NCBI RefSeq assembly: GCF_913774235.1
Contig: NZ_CAJYDW010000003.1
Span: 43,489-107,488, forward strand
Direction of reading: 5' to 3'
Length of the DNA stretch: 64,000 nucleotides
From: an uncultured Pseudomonas sp.
GTDB taxonomy: Bacteria; Pseudomonadota; Gammaproteobacteria; Pseudomonadales; Pseudomonadaceae
In this document: positions 25,700 to 34,717 of the stretch, one piece after another
Position numbering within the stretch: position 1 is the first letter of the stretch
Layout of the letters: each line of letters starts with the position of its first letter
Made by a program: the position numbers and the translations under genes
The notes under the pieces: model-generated
What the model was told of the DNA's origin: nothing
Seen by the model: the letters and a program-made list of their open reading frames with translations, nothing else
Databases searched by the model: none

Positions 25700-26815
25700 A
25701 TGCCGGTAAAAGTACTGGTGGTGGACGATTCCGGCTTCTTCCGGCGTCGGCTCAAGGAAATCCTAGCGGCCGACCCCAACATCTCGGTGGTGGGCACGGC
25801 CAGCAACGGACGTGAAGGGGTCGATCAGGCCCTGGCGCTACGCCCCGATGTCATCACCATGGACTACGAGATGCCGATGATGGATGGCATCACCGCCGTC
25901 CGTCACATCATGCAGAAGTGTCCGACGCCGGTACTGATGTTCTCCTCGCTCACTCATGAAGGCGCCCGGGTCACCCTGGATGCCCTGGATGCCGGCGCGG
26001 TGGACTACCTGCCGAAGAACTTCGAGGACATCTCGCGCAATCCGGCCAGCGTGCAGAAGCTGCTGTGCGAGAAGATCCACCACATCGCTCGCTCCAATCG
26101 GCGCTTCGCCGTGGCGCCCAGTGTCGCGCCCGCCACGCCGGCTCCGGCGGCGAACGCGCCGGCCAGTGCGCGTTCGGCGGCGCGTCCGGCACCGGCTCCC
26201 GCGGGTGCCGCCCAGGCGCCGGCCAGTCCCGCGTCGCCCCCGCCCAAGCGCAAGCACTATCGACTGGTGGCCATCGGCACCTCCACCGGTGGTCCGGTGG
26301 CGCTGCAACGGGTGCTCACCCAACTGCCAGCCAATTTCCCGGCGCCCCTGGTGCTCATCCAGCACATGCCGGCGGCCTTCACCAAGGCCTTCGCCGAACG
26401 CCTGGACAAGCTCTGTCGCATCAGCGTCAAGGAAGCCGAGGACGGCGACCAGCTGCGGCCGGGCCTGGCGCTCCTGGCACCCGGTGGCAAGCAGATGATG
26501 GTGGACGGTCGTGGCATGGTGAAGATCCTGCCCGGCGACGAACGCCTGAACTACAAACCCTGCGTCGACGTGACCTTCGGTTCCGCGGCCAAGGCCTACG
26601 CCGACAAGGTACTGGCCGTGGTGCTGACCGGCATGGGCGCCGATGGCCGCGAAGGCGCGCGAATGCTCAAGCAGGCCGGCAGCCAGGTCTGGGCCCAGGA
26701 CGAAGCCAGCTGCGTCATCTACGGCATGCCCATGGCCATCGCCAAGGCCAACCTGGCCGATGCCATCTATGGCCTGGACGACATCGGTAGGCATCTGAGC
26801 GAGGCCTGTTCGTGA
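25700..26815 (+). CDS. cheB: Chemotaxis methylesterase CheB
   Basis: CheB demethylates and deamidates chemoreceptors during adaptation and is activated by CheA. The 371-residue protein has an N-terminal receiver domain with phospho-Asp 55 in [11 protein letters not shown], and an Ala/Pro linker (about 145-185). The C-terminal esterase domain has the catalytic Ser in [10 protein letters not shown], His in IQHMPAAFT and Asp in [11 protein letters not shown]. All catalytic residues are present. A TTAGGAGTTTCAACGT site precedes the ATG. Confidence 0.97.
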   Translation: MPVKVLVVDDSGFFRRRLKEILAADPNISVVGTASNGREGVDQALALRPDVITMDYEMPMMDGITAVRHIMQKCPTPVLMFSSLTHEGARVTLDALDAGAVDYLPKNFEDISRNPASVQKLLCEKIHHIARSNRRFAVAPSVAPATPAPAANAPASARSAARPAPAPAGAAQAPASPASPPPKRKHYRLVAIGTSTGGPVALQRVLTQLPANFPAPLVLIQHMPAAFTKAFAERLDKLCRISVKEAEDGDQLRPGLALLAPGGKQMMVDGRGMVKILPGDERLNYKPCVDVTFGSAAKAYADKVLAVVLTGMGADGREGARMLKQAGSQVWAQDEASCVIYGMPMAIAKANLADAIYGLDDIGRHLSEACS

Positions 26816-26849
26816 CGGCAGGCCTGAGCTCGCGAGAAGGCGCTTGAGC

Positions 26850-27590
26850 GTGGATGTGCTGAGTCTCATCGGCATCCTGCTGGCGTTCACCGCCATCATG
26901 GGTGGCAATCTGCTCGAGGGCGGGTCCTTCGGCGCCCTGGCCAATGGCCCGGCGGCGCTGATCGTGGTGGGTGGCACCCTGGGGGCGGTCCTGTTGCAGA
27001 CCCGTCTGCCGGTACTGCGCCGCGCTCTGAGCATGCTGGTATGGGTCTTCACGCCCCCACCACTGGACATGACCGGTGGCATCCGCAAGGTGGTCAACTG
27101 GAGTACCGTGGCGCGTAAAGAAGGCCTGTTGGGGCTGGAGCCGCTGGTGGCTCGGGAAGTCGACCCCTATGCCGCCAAGGGCCTGCAATTGCTGGTGGAC
27201 GGCACCGAGCCGGAAGCCCTGCGCAGCACCCTGGAGGTGGATCTCTACGGCCAGGAGGATCGCGACCTCGCGGCCGCCAAGGTCTTCGAAGCCATGGGCG
27301 GCTACTCGCCCACCATCGGCATCATCGGCGCGGTCATGGGCTTGATCCACGTCATGCAGAATCTGGCCGACCCCTCGCAGCTGGGCAGCGGCATCGCCGT
27401 GGCCTTCGTCGCCACCATCTACGGCGTCGGCTTCGCCAACCTGTTGCTGCTCCCCATCGGCAACAAGCTCAAGGCGCTAACCCTGCAGCAGTCGCGCTAT
27501 CGGGAAATGTTGCTGGAGGGACTGATGTCCATCGGCGAAGGCGAAAATCCCCGTTCCATCGAAATGAAGCTGCAAGGTTTCCTGGAGTAG
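26850..27590 (+). CDS. motC: Flagellar stator protein MotC (MotA family)
   Basis: MotC is the MotA-type subunit of the second Pseudomonas stator, used for swarming and high-load swimming. From GTG 26850 it is 246 residues, the same as P. aeruginosa MotC. The alternative TTG at 26844 lies too close to its ribosome-binding site. It has four membrane helices, GGTLGAVLLQ, and the late PTIGIIGAVMGLIHVM and IAVAFVATIYGVGFAN segments that line the proton path. motD follows 10 bp later. Confidence 0.95.
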   Translation: MDVLSLIGILLAFTAIMGGNLLEGGSFGALANGPAALIVVGGTLGAVLLQTRLPVLRRALSMLVWVFTPPPLDMTGGIRKVVNWSTVARKEGLLGLEPLVAREVDPYAAKGLQLLVDGTEPEALRSTLEVDLYGQEDRDLAAAKVFEAMGGYSPTIGIIGAVMGLIHVMQNLADPSQLGSGIAVAFVATIYGVGFANLLLLPIGNKLKALTLQQSRYREMLLEGLMSIGEGENPRSIEMKLQGFLE

Positions 27591-27600
27591 AGGACGTCGC

Positions 27601-28461
27601 ATGCCTCGCCGCCGCCGTCACGAAGAGCACGAGAACCACGAGCGCTGGCTGGTTTCCTATGCGGACTTCATCACCCTGCTGTTCGCCTTCTTCGTGGTGA
27701 TGTATTCCATCTCCTCGTTGAACGAGAGCAAGTACAAGGTGCTCTCGGACAGCCTCTCGGGCATCTTCAGCCAGCCGGAGCGTTCGATCAAACCCATTCC
27801 CATCGGTGATCAGCGCCCGACCGGGGCGAGCCCCACGGCGGTGGAGACCAACGCCGAGCATAGCGCCAGCAAATCGGCGGGCGATCCCCTGCAGCAGATC
27901 GCCGAAAGCATGCGGGCGACCTTCGGCGACCTCATCGCCGGTGACCAACTGAACATCAAGGCCAGCGAGATGTGGCTGGAGATCGAGCTGAGCTCCAACC
28001 TGCTCTTCGCCAGCGGCGATGCCCTGCCGAGCAATCCGGCCTTCGGCCTGCTGGAGAAGGTGGCCAAGATCCTGGCGCCCTTCAACAATCCGATCCAGGT
28101 GCAGGGCTACACCGACGACCGGCCCATCAGCACGGCGCTCTATCCCACCAACTGGGAGCTTTCCGCGGCCCGGGCGGCCAGCATCGTGCGGCTGCTAATC
28201 GGTAACGGCATCGCCCCGCAGCGGCTGGCCGTGGTGGGCTACGGCGCCTACCAGCCGGTGGTGGACAACAACAGCGAGGCCGGTCGGGCGCGCAACCGGC
28301 GGGTGGTCCTGCTGATCTCGCGTAATCTCAACCTGTTCCGCCCGCAGAGCACCTTGCAAAATTCGTCGACTGGCACACAATCTGCAGCATCCCCTGGAGA
28401 ATCGGCGCCCGTGGCGGCGCCCGTCAAATCTTCGTCGCCGGCCGCTACGCCGGTACCTTGA
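27601..28461 (+). CDS. motD: Flagellar stator protein MotD (MotB family)
   Basis: MotD is the peptidoglycan-anchored stator subunit. The 286-residue protein has a basic N-terminus, a single membrane helix with the proton-carrying Asp in VSYADFITLLFAFFVVMYS, a plug/linker region and a C-terminal OmpA-like domain (YTDDRPI, NWELSAARAASIVRLL, GRARNRRVVLLI). The tail is Ser/Ala/Pro-rich. It forms the MotCD complex with the gene before it. Confidence 0.96.
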   Translation: MPRRRRHEEHENHERWLVSYADFITLLFAFFVVMYSISSLNESKYKVLSDSLSGIFSQPERSIKPIPIGDQRPTGASPTAVETNAEHSASKSAGDPLQQIAESMRATFGDLIAGDQLNIKASEMWLEIELSSNLLFASGDALPSNPAFGLLEKVAKILAPFNNPIQVQGYTDDRPISTALYPTNWELSAARAASIVRLLIGNGIAPQRLAVVGYGAYQPVVDNNSEAGRARNRRVVLLISRNLNLFRPQSTLQNSSTGTQSAASPGESAPVAAPVKSSSPAATPVP

Positions 28462-28496
28462 CCCGGCTGGTCGTGTCGTCGGGAGGAAGTCTGCAC

Positions 28497-29285
28497 ATGA
28501 GAGTCTGGGCTGTCGCCAATCAGAAGGGTGGGGTAGGCAAGACCACCACCACCGTCGCCCTCGCCGGGTTGCTCGGCGATGAGGGCAAGCGCGTTCTGCT
28601 GGTGGATCTCGATCCCCATGGCTCGCTGACCAGCTATTTCGGCCAGGATCCGGATAGCCTCGAGCACAGTGTCTTCGATCTGTTCCAGCACGGCGGTCAG
28701 GTGCCCGAGGGGCTGCCGAAGCGGCTGCTGCTGCCCACCAGTCATCCGCAGCTGTCGATGCTGCCGTCCAGCACCGCGCTGGCGACCCTGGAGCGTCAAT
28801 CGCCCGGCCAGAGCGGCCTGGGCCTGGTCATTTCCAAGAGCCTGGCGCAGCTGTGGAACGACTTCGATCACGTGCTGATCGACAGCCCGCCGCTGCTCGG
28901 CGTGCTGATGGTCAATGCCCTGGCGGCCAGCCAGCACCTGGTGATCCCGACCCAGACCGAGTTCCTTGCGCTCAAGGGCCTGGAGCGCATGGTCAATACC
29001 CTGACCATGATCAACCGTTCGCGCAAGCAGGCACTGCCGTACACCATAGTGCCGACCCTGTTCGACCGCCGCACCCAGGCGTCCATCGGGACCCTCAAGG
29101 TGCTGCGCAATACCTATCCGCAGCAGCTGTGGCAGGCCTTCATTCCCATCGATACCCGCCTGCGCGATGCCAGTCGTTCCGGACAGGTGCCGTCGCGTCA
29201 CGAGGCCAATAGCCGAGGCGTGATCGCCTATCGAGCTTTGCTGCGGCATCTGCTCGATGGGGCGCCCAGTACCCAGGTCGCCTGA
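28497..29285 (+). CDS. parC: ParA-like ATPase ParC (chemosensory array positioning)
   Basis: This 262-residue ParA/Soj-family ATPase has the deviant Walker A QKGGVGKTTTT (residues 9-19), a Walker A-prime DLDPHGSL, and Walker B HVLIDSPPLLG. Located between motD and a CheW-like gene, it matches Vibrio ParC and P. aeruginosa PA1462, which place chemotaxis arrays at cell poles rather than partition DNA. No parB is adjacent, which supports this. The ATG at 28497 follows GGGAGG. An upstream start would overlap motD. Confidence 0.88.
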   Translation: MRVWAVANQKGGVGKTTTTVALAGLLGDEGKRVLLVDLDPHGSLTSYFGQDPDSLEHSVFDLFQHGGQVPEGLPKRLLLPTSHPQLSMLPSSTALATLERQSPGQSGLGLVISKSLAQLWNDFDHVLIDSPPLLGVLMVNALAASQHLVIPTQTEFLALKGLERMVNTLTMINRSRKQALPYTIVPTLFDRRTQASIGTLKVLRNTYPQQLWQAFIPIDTRLRDASRSGQVPSRHEANSRGVIAYRALLRHLLDGAPSTQVA

Positions 29286-29286
29286 T

Positions 29287-29314
29287 TCAAGTTTTCCCTC
29301 GTGCCGGCCGATAG
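29287..29314 (+). promoter_or_regulatory. FliA (sigma-28) promoter of parP
   Basis: TCAAGTTT at 29287-29294, a 12-nt spacer and GCCGATAG at 29307-29314 form the best sigma-28 promoter in the window, fitting the Pseudomonas TCAAG-N12-GCCGATA pattern. It occupies the 57-bp gap between parC and parP. The predicted start near 29322 would give parP, cheW and the DUF2802 gene their own late-class transcript. Confidence 0.8.
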
Positions 29315-29342
29315 GCTGGACAATCAACCCACGTAGATCGCC

Positions 29343-30266
29343 ATGAGCCAACCGACGTCCCTCGACAACCGTCCTCAGCGTGTCCTCCAGGGCTACCTTG
29401 ATGCCCTGCTGCTGGACGCGTTCCTGGAGCTGCCGACCGCCGAGAGCGTGCCGGTCGCGGCGCCCGTGGTAGCGCCCGCCGAGCCGATCGCCAGCGTCAG
29501 CGAAGACGAATTCGCCGCCGCGGTGCGCGAGGAACTCGAGCGCGATGCCGCGCGGCAGCCCCGTGTCGTACCCCTGGCTCCCCGTCGTCCTGCCGTCGCC
29601 CTGGCCGAGCGGACTCTGCCGGACGTGGTGCTGCCGCCGGTCCTGCCCACCGCGGTACCGGAGAGCGACATCGAGCTGGACTGGCGGGTGCCCGAGCTGG
29701 CGCCGGCGGCCGAACCGGCCCGTCCGGTGGTGGAAGGTATCGCCCTCGGTGTCGACGTGCCGGTTCAGTCTGCCCTGGCGGAGGGCCTGCCACCCAGTGG
29801 GGTGCGCCTGGACGAGCGTCCCGAGTGGGGCGAGGAGCCCTTCGAGTGCTTGCTGTTCGACGTAGCCGGCTTGACGCTGGCGGCGCCCCTGGTCTGCCTG
29901 GGTTCCATCTATCCGCTGACCGACGCAGAGTTGACGCCGCTGTTCGGTCAGCCAGACTGGTTCCTGGGGCTGCTGCCCTGCCAGGCCGGTAACCTGCGCG
30001 TGCTCGATACGGCGCGCTGGGTGATGCCCGAGCGCTATCGCGACGACTATCGCGAAGGCTTGAAATTCGTGATATCGCTGCAAGGCCTGGATTGGGGGCT
30101 GGCGGTGCATGGCGTCAGTCATTCGGTACGCCTGGACCCCGCCGAGGTCAAATGGCGCAACCAGCGGGCCAATCGCCCCTGGCTGGCCGGTACGGTGATC
30201 GATCAGATGTGCGCGCTGCTCGATGTCGCGGCGCTCGCGGAACAGGTGGTTGGCAGCCGTCGCTAA
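29343..30266 (+). CDS. parP: ParP-like CheW-domain protein
   Basis: The 307-residue protein has an Ala/Pro/Glu-rich N-terminal half and a C-terminal CheW-like domain (about residues 165-300: FECLLFDVAGLTLAAPL, then LPCQAGNLRVLDTARWVMP). This is the layout of Vibrio ParP and P. aeruginosa PA1463, which join ParC to CheA and stabilise polar arrays. Residues 53-64 (SEDEFAAAVREE) resemble the repeated acidic motif in the CheA linker. It is preceded by a FliA promoter and followed by cheW. Confidence 0.85.
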   Translation: MSQPTSLDNRPQRVLQGYLDALLLDAFLELPTAESVPVAAPVVAPAEPIASVSEDEFAAAVREELERDAARQPRVVPLAPRRPAVALAERTLPDVVLPPVLPTAVPESDIELDWRVPELAPAAEPARPVVEGIALGVDVPVQSALAEGLPPSGVRLDERPEWGEEPFECLLFDVAGLTLAAPLVCLGSIYPLTDAELTPLFGQPDWFLGLLPCQAGNLRVLDTARWVMPERYRDDYREGLKFVISLQGLDWGLAVHGVSHSVRLDPAEVKWRNQRANRPWLAGTVIDQMCALLDVAALAEQVVGSRR

Positions 30267-30342
30267 GGTGCCTGCCAGCCGCAACTAACCAGCGGGTTCG
30301 CCCGCTTCGCCGCACGTGCGGTAATTGACGAGGCTAGGGAAC

Positions 30343-30822
30343 ATGAAAAAAACGTCCGCACAGGGTTCCGAAGATCCGGTCCTGCAATGGGTCACCTTCC
30401 GCCTGGACAACGAGACCTACGGCATCAACGTGATGCAGGTCCAGGAAGTCCTGCGCTACACCGAGATCGCCCCGGTCCCGGGTGCTCCTAGCTACGTGCT
30501 GGGCATCATCAACCTGCGCGGCAACGTGGTGACGGTGATCGACACCCGCCAGCGCTTCGGCCTGCTGCCCACCGAGGTCACCGACAACACCCGCATCGTC
30601 ATCATCGAAGCCGACAAACAGGTCGTCGGCATCCTGGTGGACAGCGTGGCCGAGGTGGTCTATCTGCGGCAATCCGAGATCGAGACCGCGCCGAGCGTGG
30701 GTAACGACGAGTCTGCCAAGTTCATCCAGGGCGTGTGCAACAAGAACGGCGAACTGCTCATCCTGGTTGAGCTGGACAAGCTGATGACCGAAGAAGAGTG
30801 GTCGGAGCTGGAAAGCATCTGA
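30343..30822 (+). CDS. cheW: Chemotaxis coupling protein CheW
   Basis: CheW couples chemoreceptors to CheA in the array core. The 159-residue length equals P. aeruginosa CheW. Family segments include VTFRLDNETYGINVMQVQEV, APSYVLGIINLRGNVVTVID and VDSVAEVVYL. ATG 30343 follows GAGGCTAGGGA. Its stop codon overlaps the next ATG (TGATG). Confidence 0.96.
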   Translation: MKKTSAQGSEDPVLQWVTFRLDNETYGINVMQVQEVLRYTEIAPVPGAPSYVLGIINLRGNVVTVIDTRQRFGLLPTEVTDNTRIVIIEADKQVVGILVDSVAEVVYLRQSEIETAPSVGNDESAKFIQGVCNKNGELLILVELDKLMTEEEWSELESI

Positions 30823-31238
30823 TGCTCGTCGGGCTCATCCTGCTCAGCGTCGCGCTGGGACTGGCCTGTGCCGGTCTCGGCGGCTGTTGCTGGCTGCTCT
30901 GGCAACGCCAGCGCCAGCAACTGGCGAAACAGGCTGAACGGGATGCCCTCATCGACAAGCGCATGCAGATCCTGCTCAAGCGCCTGGAAACCTACCAGGC
31001 GGGGCAGGTACGCATGGGGGAACAGGTCCAGGGCCTGGCGCAGATGGTGGCGCCTTTGCCCGATCGCCTGACCCAGATCGAGCAAAGCGATCCCACCAGC
31101 CTGTCGTTCTCCCAGGCCGCCCGGCTGGTGGGGCTCGGCGCCAGTGCCGACGATCTCACTCAGGCCTGCGGACTGTCTCAGGCCGAGGCCGAGCTGGTGA
31201 CGCGCCTGCACAAGCAGCGGCAACAGCGTTCCGGCTGA
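30822..31238 (+). CDS. DUF2802 protein at the end of the chemotaxis operon
   Basis: A 138-residue protein with an N-terminal membrane helix (about 3-26), a charged coiled-coil middle and a C-terminal helical segment (SFSQAARLVGLGASADDL, QAEAELVTRLHKQR). It corresponds to PA1465-type DUF2802 proteins that always follow cheW in this locus. Coupling to cheW suggests a chemotaxis-related membrane role, but no function is established that I know of. Confidence 0.85.
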   Translation: MLVGLILLSVALGLACAGLGGCCWLLWQRQRQQLAKQAERDALIDKRMQILLKRLETYQAGQVRMGEQVQGLAQMVAPLPDRLTQIEQSDPTSLSFSQAARLVGLGASADDLTQACGLSQAEAELVTRLHKQRQQRSG

Positions 31239-31413
31239 AAGCGGTTGGCAGTCCTACCAAAGCCTGCGCCGGCTTGGCGCCCCTGCCATGCGCGGACGCC
31301 AATTCAGTCAGCGGTGAGCCCGGTAAGTTGCCGACGCGCCCTGCGTACCCGCCGTGCAACCCCTCGCTAAGCTTCGTCTACCTCTCGACCTTTCTGGCGC
31401 AGGACTGTCAGCC

Positions 31414-32337
31414 TCAGCTGACGATCCAGTGATACAGCGCGATCACCACCAGCACCGCCAGCACCGGCTTGGCGATGCGGTAGGCCTTGGGATGGCGCCG
31501 CTTGAATTTCTTCACACCACCGCCGATGCGATCACCGAATCTCTTGCTGAAGGCATAGGCCTGGTTGATGCCGCCGACGCGCTCGCCCTCGACGTTCTGC
31601 GGCGCCGTAGCGCTGCCGAGAAAGCGGCTGACCGCCTGGTTGATGCGGGTCAGGAATCGGTTGCGCAAGGGCCGCTCGACGTCGCAGAAGAGGATAACGC
31701 GGGTCTGGTCGGTCTCGTTCTTCACCCAGTGCACATAGGTCTCGTCGAACATCACGTCTTCGCCATCGCGCCAGGCGTAGGGCTGGCCGTCGACATAGAT
31801 GCGGCAGGCGTCCGAGTTCGGCGTGGCCAGGCCCAGGTGGTAGCGCAGCGAACCGCCGAAGGGATCGCGGTGCGGATTCAGGTGGCTGCCACCCGGCAGC
31901 AGGGCGAACATGGCGCCCTTGACGTTGGGGATCTGGCGCACCAGTTCCACGGTACGGGGGCAGAGGGTTTGGGCGGAGGGCAGGGGCTCGCCGTACCAGG
32001 TCAGGTAGAAGCGCTTCCAGCCCTTCTTGAAGAAGGAGCCGAAGCCGGCGTCGTTGTCCTTCTCCGCGGCGCGGATGTAGCCCTCGTCGAACAGCCGCAG
32101 CGCCTCGACGCGGATTTCCTGCCAGTTGTCCTTGAGCACGTCCAGCTCAGGGAAGCGGCTGCGATCCAGGTAGGGCTTGGAGGGCACGCCGGAGAACAGG
32201 TACATCAGCGCGTTGTAGGGGGCGAAGACCGCCGAGTGATTGACCAACTGGCGCAGGAACGGCAGTCGTGCGCGTCCACGAAGGTGGACGAAGAGCACGC
32301 TGGCGACGAAGAGCAGGACGATCGCGAGAGTAATCAT
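31414..32337 (-). CDS. lpxO: LpxO-like aspartyl/asparaginyl beta-hydroxylase
   Basis: The 307-residue protein has a membrane helix at each end (about 1-18 and 285-305) and a central Fe(II)/2-oxoglutarate dioxygenase domain. The iron ligands appear as HxD in LNPHRDPFGG and the distal His in YVHWVKNETDQ. This is the form of LpxO, which adds a 2-hydroxyl to the acyl chain of lipid A at the inner membrane. Pseudomonas often has two LpxO paralogues, so the exact substrate is inferred. It converges on the chemotaxis operon across a 175-bp gap with no clear terminator. Confidence 0.82.
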   Translation of the reverse strand: MITLAIVLLFVASVLFVHLRGRARLPFLRQLVNHSAVFAPYNALMYLFSGVPSKPYLDRSRFPELDVLKDNWQEIRVEALRLFDEGYIRAAEKDNDAGFGSFFKKGWKRFYLTWYGEPLPSAQTLCPRTVELVRQIPNVKGAMFALLPGGSHLNPHRDPFGGSLRYHLGLATPNSDACRIYVDGQPYAWRDGEDVMFDETYVHWVKNETDQTRVILFCDVERPLRNRFLTRINQAVSRFLGSATAPQNVEGERVGGINQAYAFSKRFGDRIGGGVKKFKRRHPKAYRIAKPVLAVLVVIALYHWIVS

Positions 32338-32508
32338 GAGGAGAATTCTGATCGGCAGCGCCCGAACCAGGGGCGGATAGGTAATAGGAACATTATTTCA
32401 CCCCCGCGAAAGGCTTGCACTCGGTTCGTCGGCTGCGCAGGATGGACACCCTGGCGCGCGGCCGCTTCACGGCCGTGCCCCCTTGGATGATCTAGACGAG
32501 TCGTATCG

Positions 32509-33048
32509 ATGAGCATGTCCCTACGCGACCAGCTGCTGAAAGCCGGGTTGGTCAATGAAAAGCAGGCCAAGCAGGCCGTCAAGCAGAAGCAGAAGCAGAA
32601 CCGCATGGAGCACCGCGGGCAGGCGGAAAAGGATCGCTCTCAGGAGTTGGCCGTCCAGCAGGCCCAGGCGGAAAAACTGGCCAAGGACCAGGAGCTCAAT
32701 CGCGCCCAGGAAGAGAAGAAGAAGCGCAAGGCCGAGCAGGCGCAGATCAAGCAGTTGATCGAGACGAGCCGCTTGCCCAAGCTCACCACCGAGGACTACT
32801 ACAACTTCGTCGACGACAAGAAGGTCAAGCGCCTGTCGGTCAACGTCATGATGAGGGACAAGCTCAGCAAGGGCAGCCTGGCCATCGTGCGCTACGAAGG
32901 GCGTTACGAGGTGGTGCCGCGCGCCACCGCCGAGCGCATCCAGGAGCGTGATCCCAAGCGGGTGGTGCTGCTCAACGTGCAGAGCGGCGAGCCGGACCCG
33001 GACGATCCCTACGCCGCCTACCAGGTCCCTGACGACCTGATGTGGTGA
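32509..33048 (+). CDS. DUF2058 (YaiL-like) nucleoprotein
   Basis: The 179-residue protein begins SMSLRDQLLKAGLVNEKQA and continues with a long highly charged Lys/Gln/Glu coiled coil (about 17-85). A compact C-terminal domain has TTEDYYNFVDDKKVKRL and ends DPYAAYQVPDDLMW. This matches the DUF2058/YaiL family, described as nucleoprotein/polynucleotide-associated. Function is not firmly known. It is a single gene, followed by the palindromic element. Confidence 0.88.
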   Translation: MSMSLRDQLLKAGLVNEKQAKQAVKQKQKQNRMEHRGQAEKDRSQELAVQQAQAEKLAKDQELNRAQEEKKKRKAEQAQIKQLIETSRLPKLTTEDYYNFVDDKKVKRLSVNVMMRDKLSKGSLAIVRYEGRYEVVPRATAERIQERDPKRVVLLNVQSGEPDPDDPYAAYQVPDDLMW

Positions 33049-33056
33049 CGAGATTC

Positions 33057-33198
33057 AGAGCCTGTTCAAAGGCTCGCGAGCTAGAGCCAAACAAGGCGAA
33101 AAGACCTGAGGAAGCGGAGTTTACGAGTGGTAAATGAGCATTCCGAAGGTCTTTTCAACGCAGTTTGGGCGACGCGCAGCAGACTTTGAACAGGCTCT
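33057..33198. repeat. 142-bp MITE-like nested palindrome
   Basis: Perfect 15-bp terminal inverted repeats AGAGCCTGTTCAAAG (33057-33071) and CTTTGAACAGGCTCT (33184-33198) enclose a second dyad, AAAAGACCT near 33100 with AGGTCTTTT near 33147, and further imperfect pairing between. It has no coding frame. The form is that of a miniature inverted-repeat element or large folded RNA. The right end touches the stop codon of the minus-strand gene that follows, so it may also act as its terminator. Confidence 0.75.
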
Positions 33199-33842
33199 CA
33201 GGCCTTGGGCCTGACCAGCATATACACCCGATAGACGGCGATACTGGGGATCAGCTGCAGCAGGCCCGAGAGGGTCTGCAGGGCGATCTCCGGGATGGCT
33301 GCCTTGGCGAAGTGCTCGGCGATCCAGGCGTCGATCAGCCAGGCCGGCAATACCGTGACCAGGATGCAGGCCAGCAGCGTGAAGAAATGACCGCGGGTCA
33401 GGCGCAGGCTGCCGCGCAAGGCGTCCAGCGGCGCGCGCCCTTCCAGCACCAGCAGGTTCTCGGCGAAGGCCAGCACGGTCATGATCAGGAAGCCGGGGAC
33501 GATCAGCAGCGAAAAGCCCAGCATCACCAGCCCCGAGGTCAGGGCGGCGAGGATGGCGAAGCGTGGCCAGAGCAGCAGAGCCGCGCCCCAAACGCCGCTC
33601 AGGCGCGGTGTGTTGCCCTGGGTACGCGCCTCCAGAAAGATCAGCAGCGAGGCGGCGTACAGGGGATAGCACAGCAGGCTGACCAGCATGTCCCAGAGGC
33701 CGTTGCTCACGCCGAAGCGCTCCAGCACCTGGTAGCGCAGCAGGGATTCGAGCAACAGCCAGGGTAGGGTGAGGACAGCCAGGGGACGCAGGTTGCGAGC
33801 GAAGAAGACCAGCGAGTCGCGCAGGATATCGACGGGGTTCAT
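33198..33842 (-). CDS. YciC-family inner-membrane protein
   Basis: A 214-residue integral membrane protein with about six hydrophobic helices. The motif LDALRGSLRLTRGHFFTLL and a Gly/Pro-rich late helix are typical of the YciC/UPF0259 family. The family is of unknown function. The gene ends at the edge of the palindromic element and starts 30 bp from the end of the cysteine-hydrolase gene on the same strand. Confidence 0.75.
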   Translation of the reverse strand: MNPVDILRDSLVFFARNLRPLAVLTLPWLLLESLLRYQVLERFGVSNGLWDMLVSLLCYPLYAASLLIFLEARTQGNTPRLSGVWGAALLLWPRFAILAALTSGLVMLGFSLLIVPGFLIMTVLAFAENLLVLEGRAPLDALRGSLRLTRGHFFTLLACILVTVLPAWLIDAWIAEHFAKAAIPEIALQTLSGLLQLIPSIAVYRVYMLVRPKA

Positions 33843-33872
33843 GCAGCTATTCCAAACGGGCAGGGCGGCAGT

Positions 33873-34439
33873 CTAGCAGGCCGACCCACCTGCCCGCAGG
33901 CGTTCGAGCAGCGCGGTGGCGGTGGTGACGGTGGCGTATTCGCCGTGCAGGTTGGCCATGGCCATCGCGTGGACCTCCTCGGCGCTGCGGGCGCGTCCGG
34001 TGAAGTCGGCCTTGGCGAAGGTGTAGCAGGCGTCTTCCGCCACCCAGGTGCGAAAGCCCAGGTTGCCGGCGCTGCGCGCCGTGGCCTCCACCGAGTTCTC
34101 GCTGGCCACGCCGCAGATGACCAGTTCCTCGATGCCGCGTTGCAGCAGCCAGCGCTCCAGACCGCTGTGGGTGAAGGCATCGGGCACCTGCTTGTCGAAC
34201 ACGGTCTCTCCGGGCAGGGGCGCCAATTCCGGCTGGAATTCGACGCCCGGCTGACCGGGCCAGAACACCGAGGTCGGACTGCGCGACAGGTGGCGGACGT
34301 GAATCAGCGGCGCGCGCGCCAGGCGCCAGGCCGCCAACAGCTCGGCCATGCGTGTTTCGGCGTCGGGGTGGTTGCGTGGTCCCAGGTGCGGCGAGCGGAT
34401 GCCCTGCTGCTGGTCGATCAGGGGGAGCAGTGGGAGCAT
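33873..34439 (-). CDS. Isochorismatase/cysteine-hydrolase-fold protein
   Basis: From ATG 34439 the protein has 188 residues with the isochorismatase-like fold: catalytic Asp in LIDQQQG, Lys in VFDKQVPDAF, and the nucleophile-loop region VICGVASENSVEATARSAG. Where most cysteine hydrolases have Cys after GVxTxx, this one has Ser (SENSVEAT). Either it belongs to the Ser-containing subfamily or it does not use the standard Cys mechanism. The substrate is unknown. The upstream start at 34454 is less usual. Confidence 0.8.
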   Translation of the reverse strand: MLPLLPLIDQQQGIRSPHLGPRNHPDAETRMAELLAAWRLARAPLIHVRHLSRSPTSVFWPGQPGVEFQPELAPLPGETVFDKQVPDAFTHSGLERWLLQRGIEELVICGVASENSVEATARSAGNLGFRTWVAEDACYTFAKADFTGRARSAEEVHAMAMANLHGEYATVTTATALLERLRAGGSAC

Positions 34440-34717
34440 GGTCAGGCCTCGCACAAAGCCGCCAGCGTCCCTCAGTGCCGGCCGATTGTCCAGCCGCGGC
34501 GGTGCTCAGGAACTCCCGGGAGCGGGCTCATTTCAGATGGAAGGTGATCGCCGGCCCGGGCCAGGCTGAATCCGCGCTGAACGCAGCGGCGGTCGGTCTT
34601 GAAAAGGCTCTGGTCCGCCATTATCTGGAACAGTGGCGCCGGTGTTTGCGCCTTTCGACATCCAGGCCGTTCCGCGAGAGGAACGCCGTCCAGTAGACCG
34701 TCTGCGGGAGGGTCATC

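Noticed and set aside
28497..29285. Chromosome or plasmid partition parA
   Set aside because: No parB or centromere-like sites nearby, and the position among motCD, parP and cheW fits the chemotaxis ParC.
28248..30284. 678-residue minus-strand frame opposite motD, parC and parP
   Set aside because: Its whole length is covered by clear plus-strand genes with conserved motifs, and the antisense product resembles nothing known.
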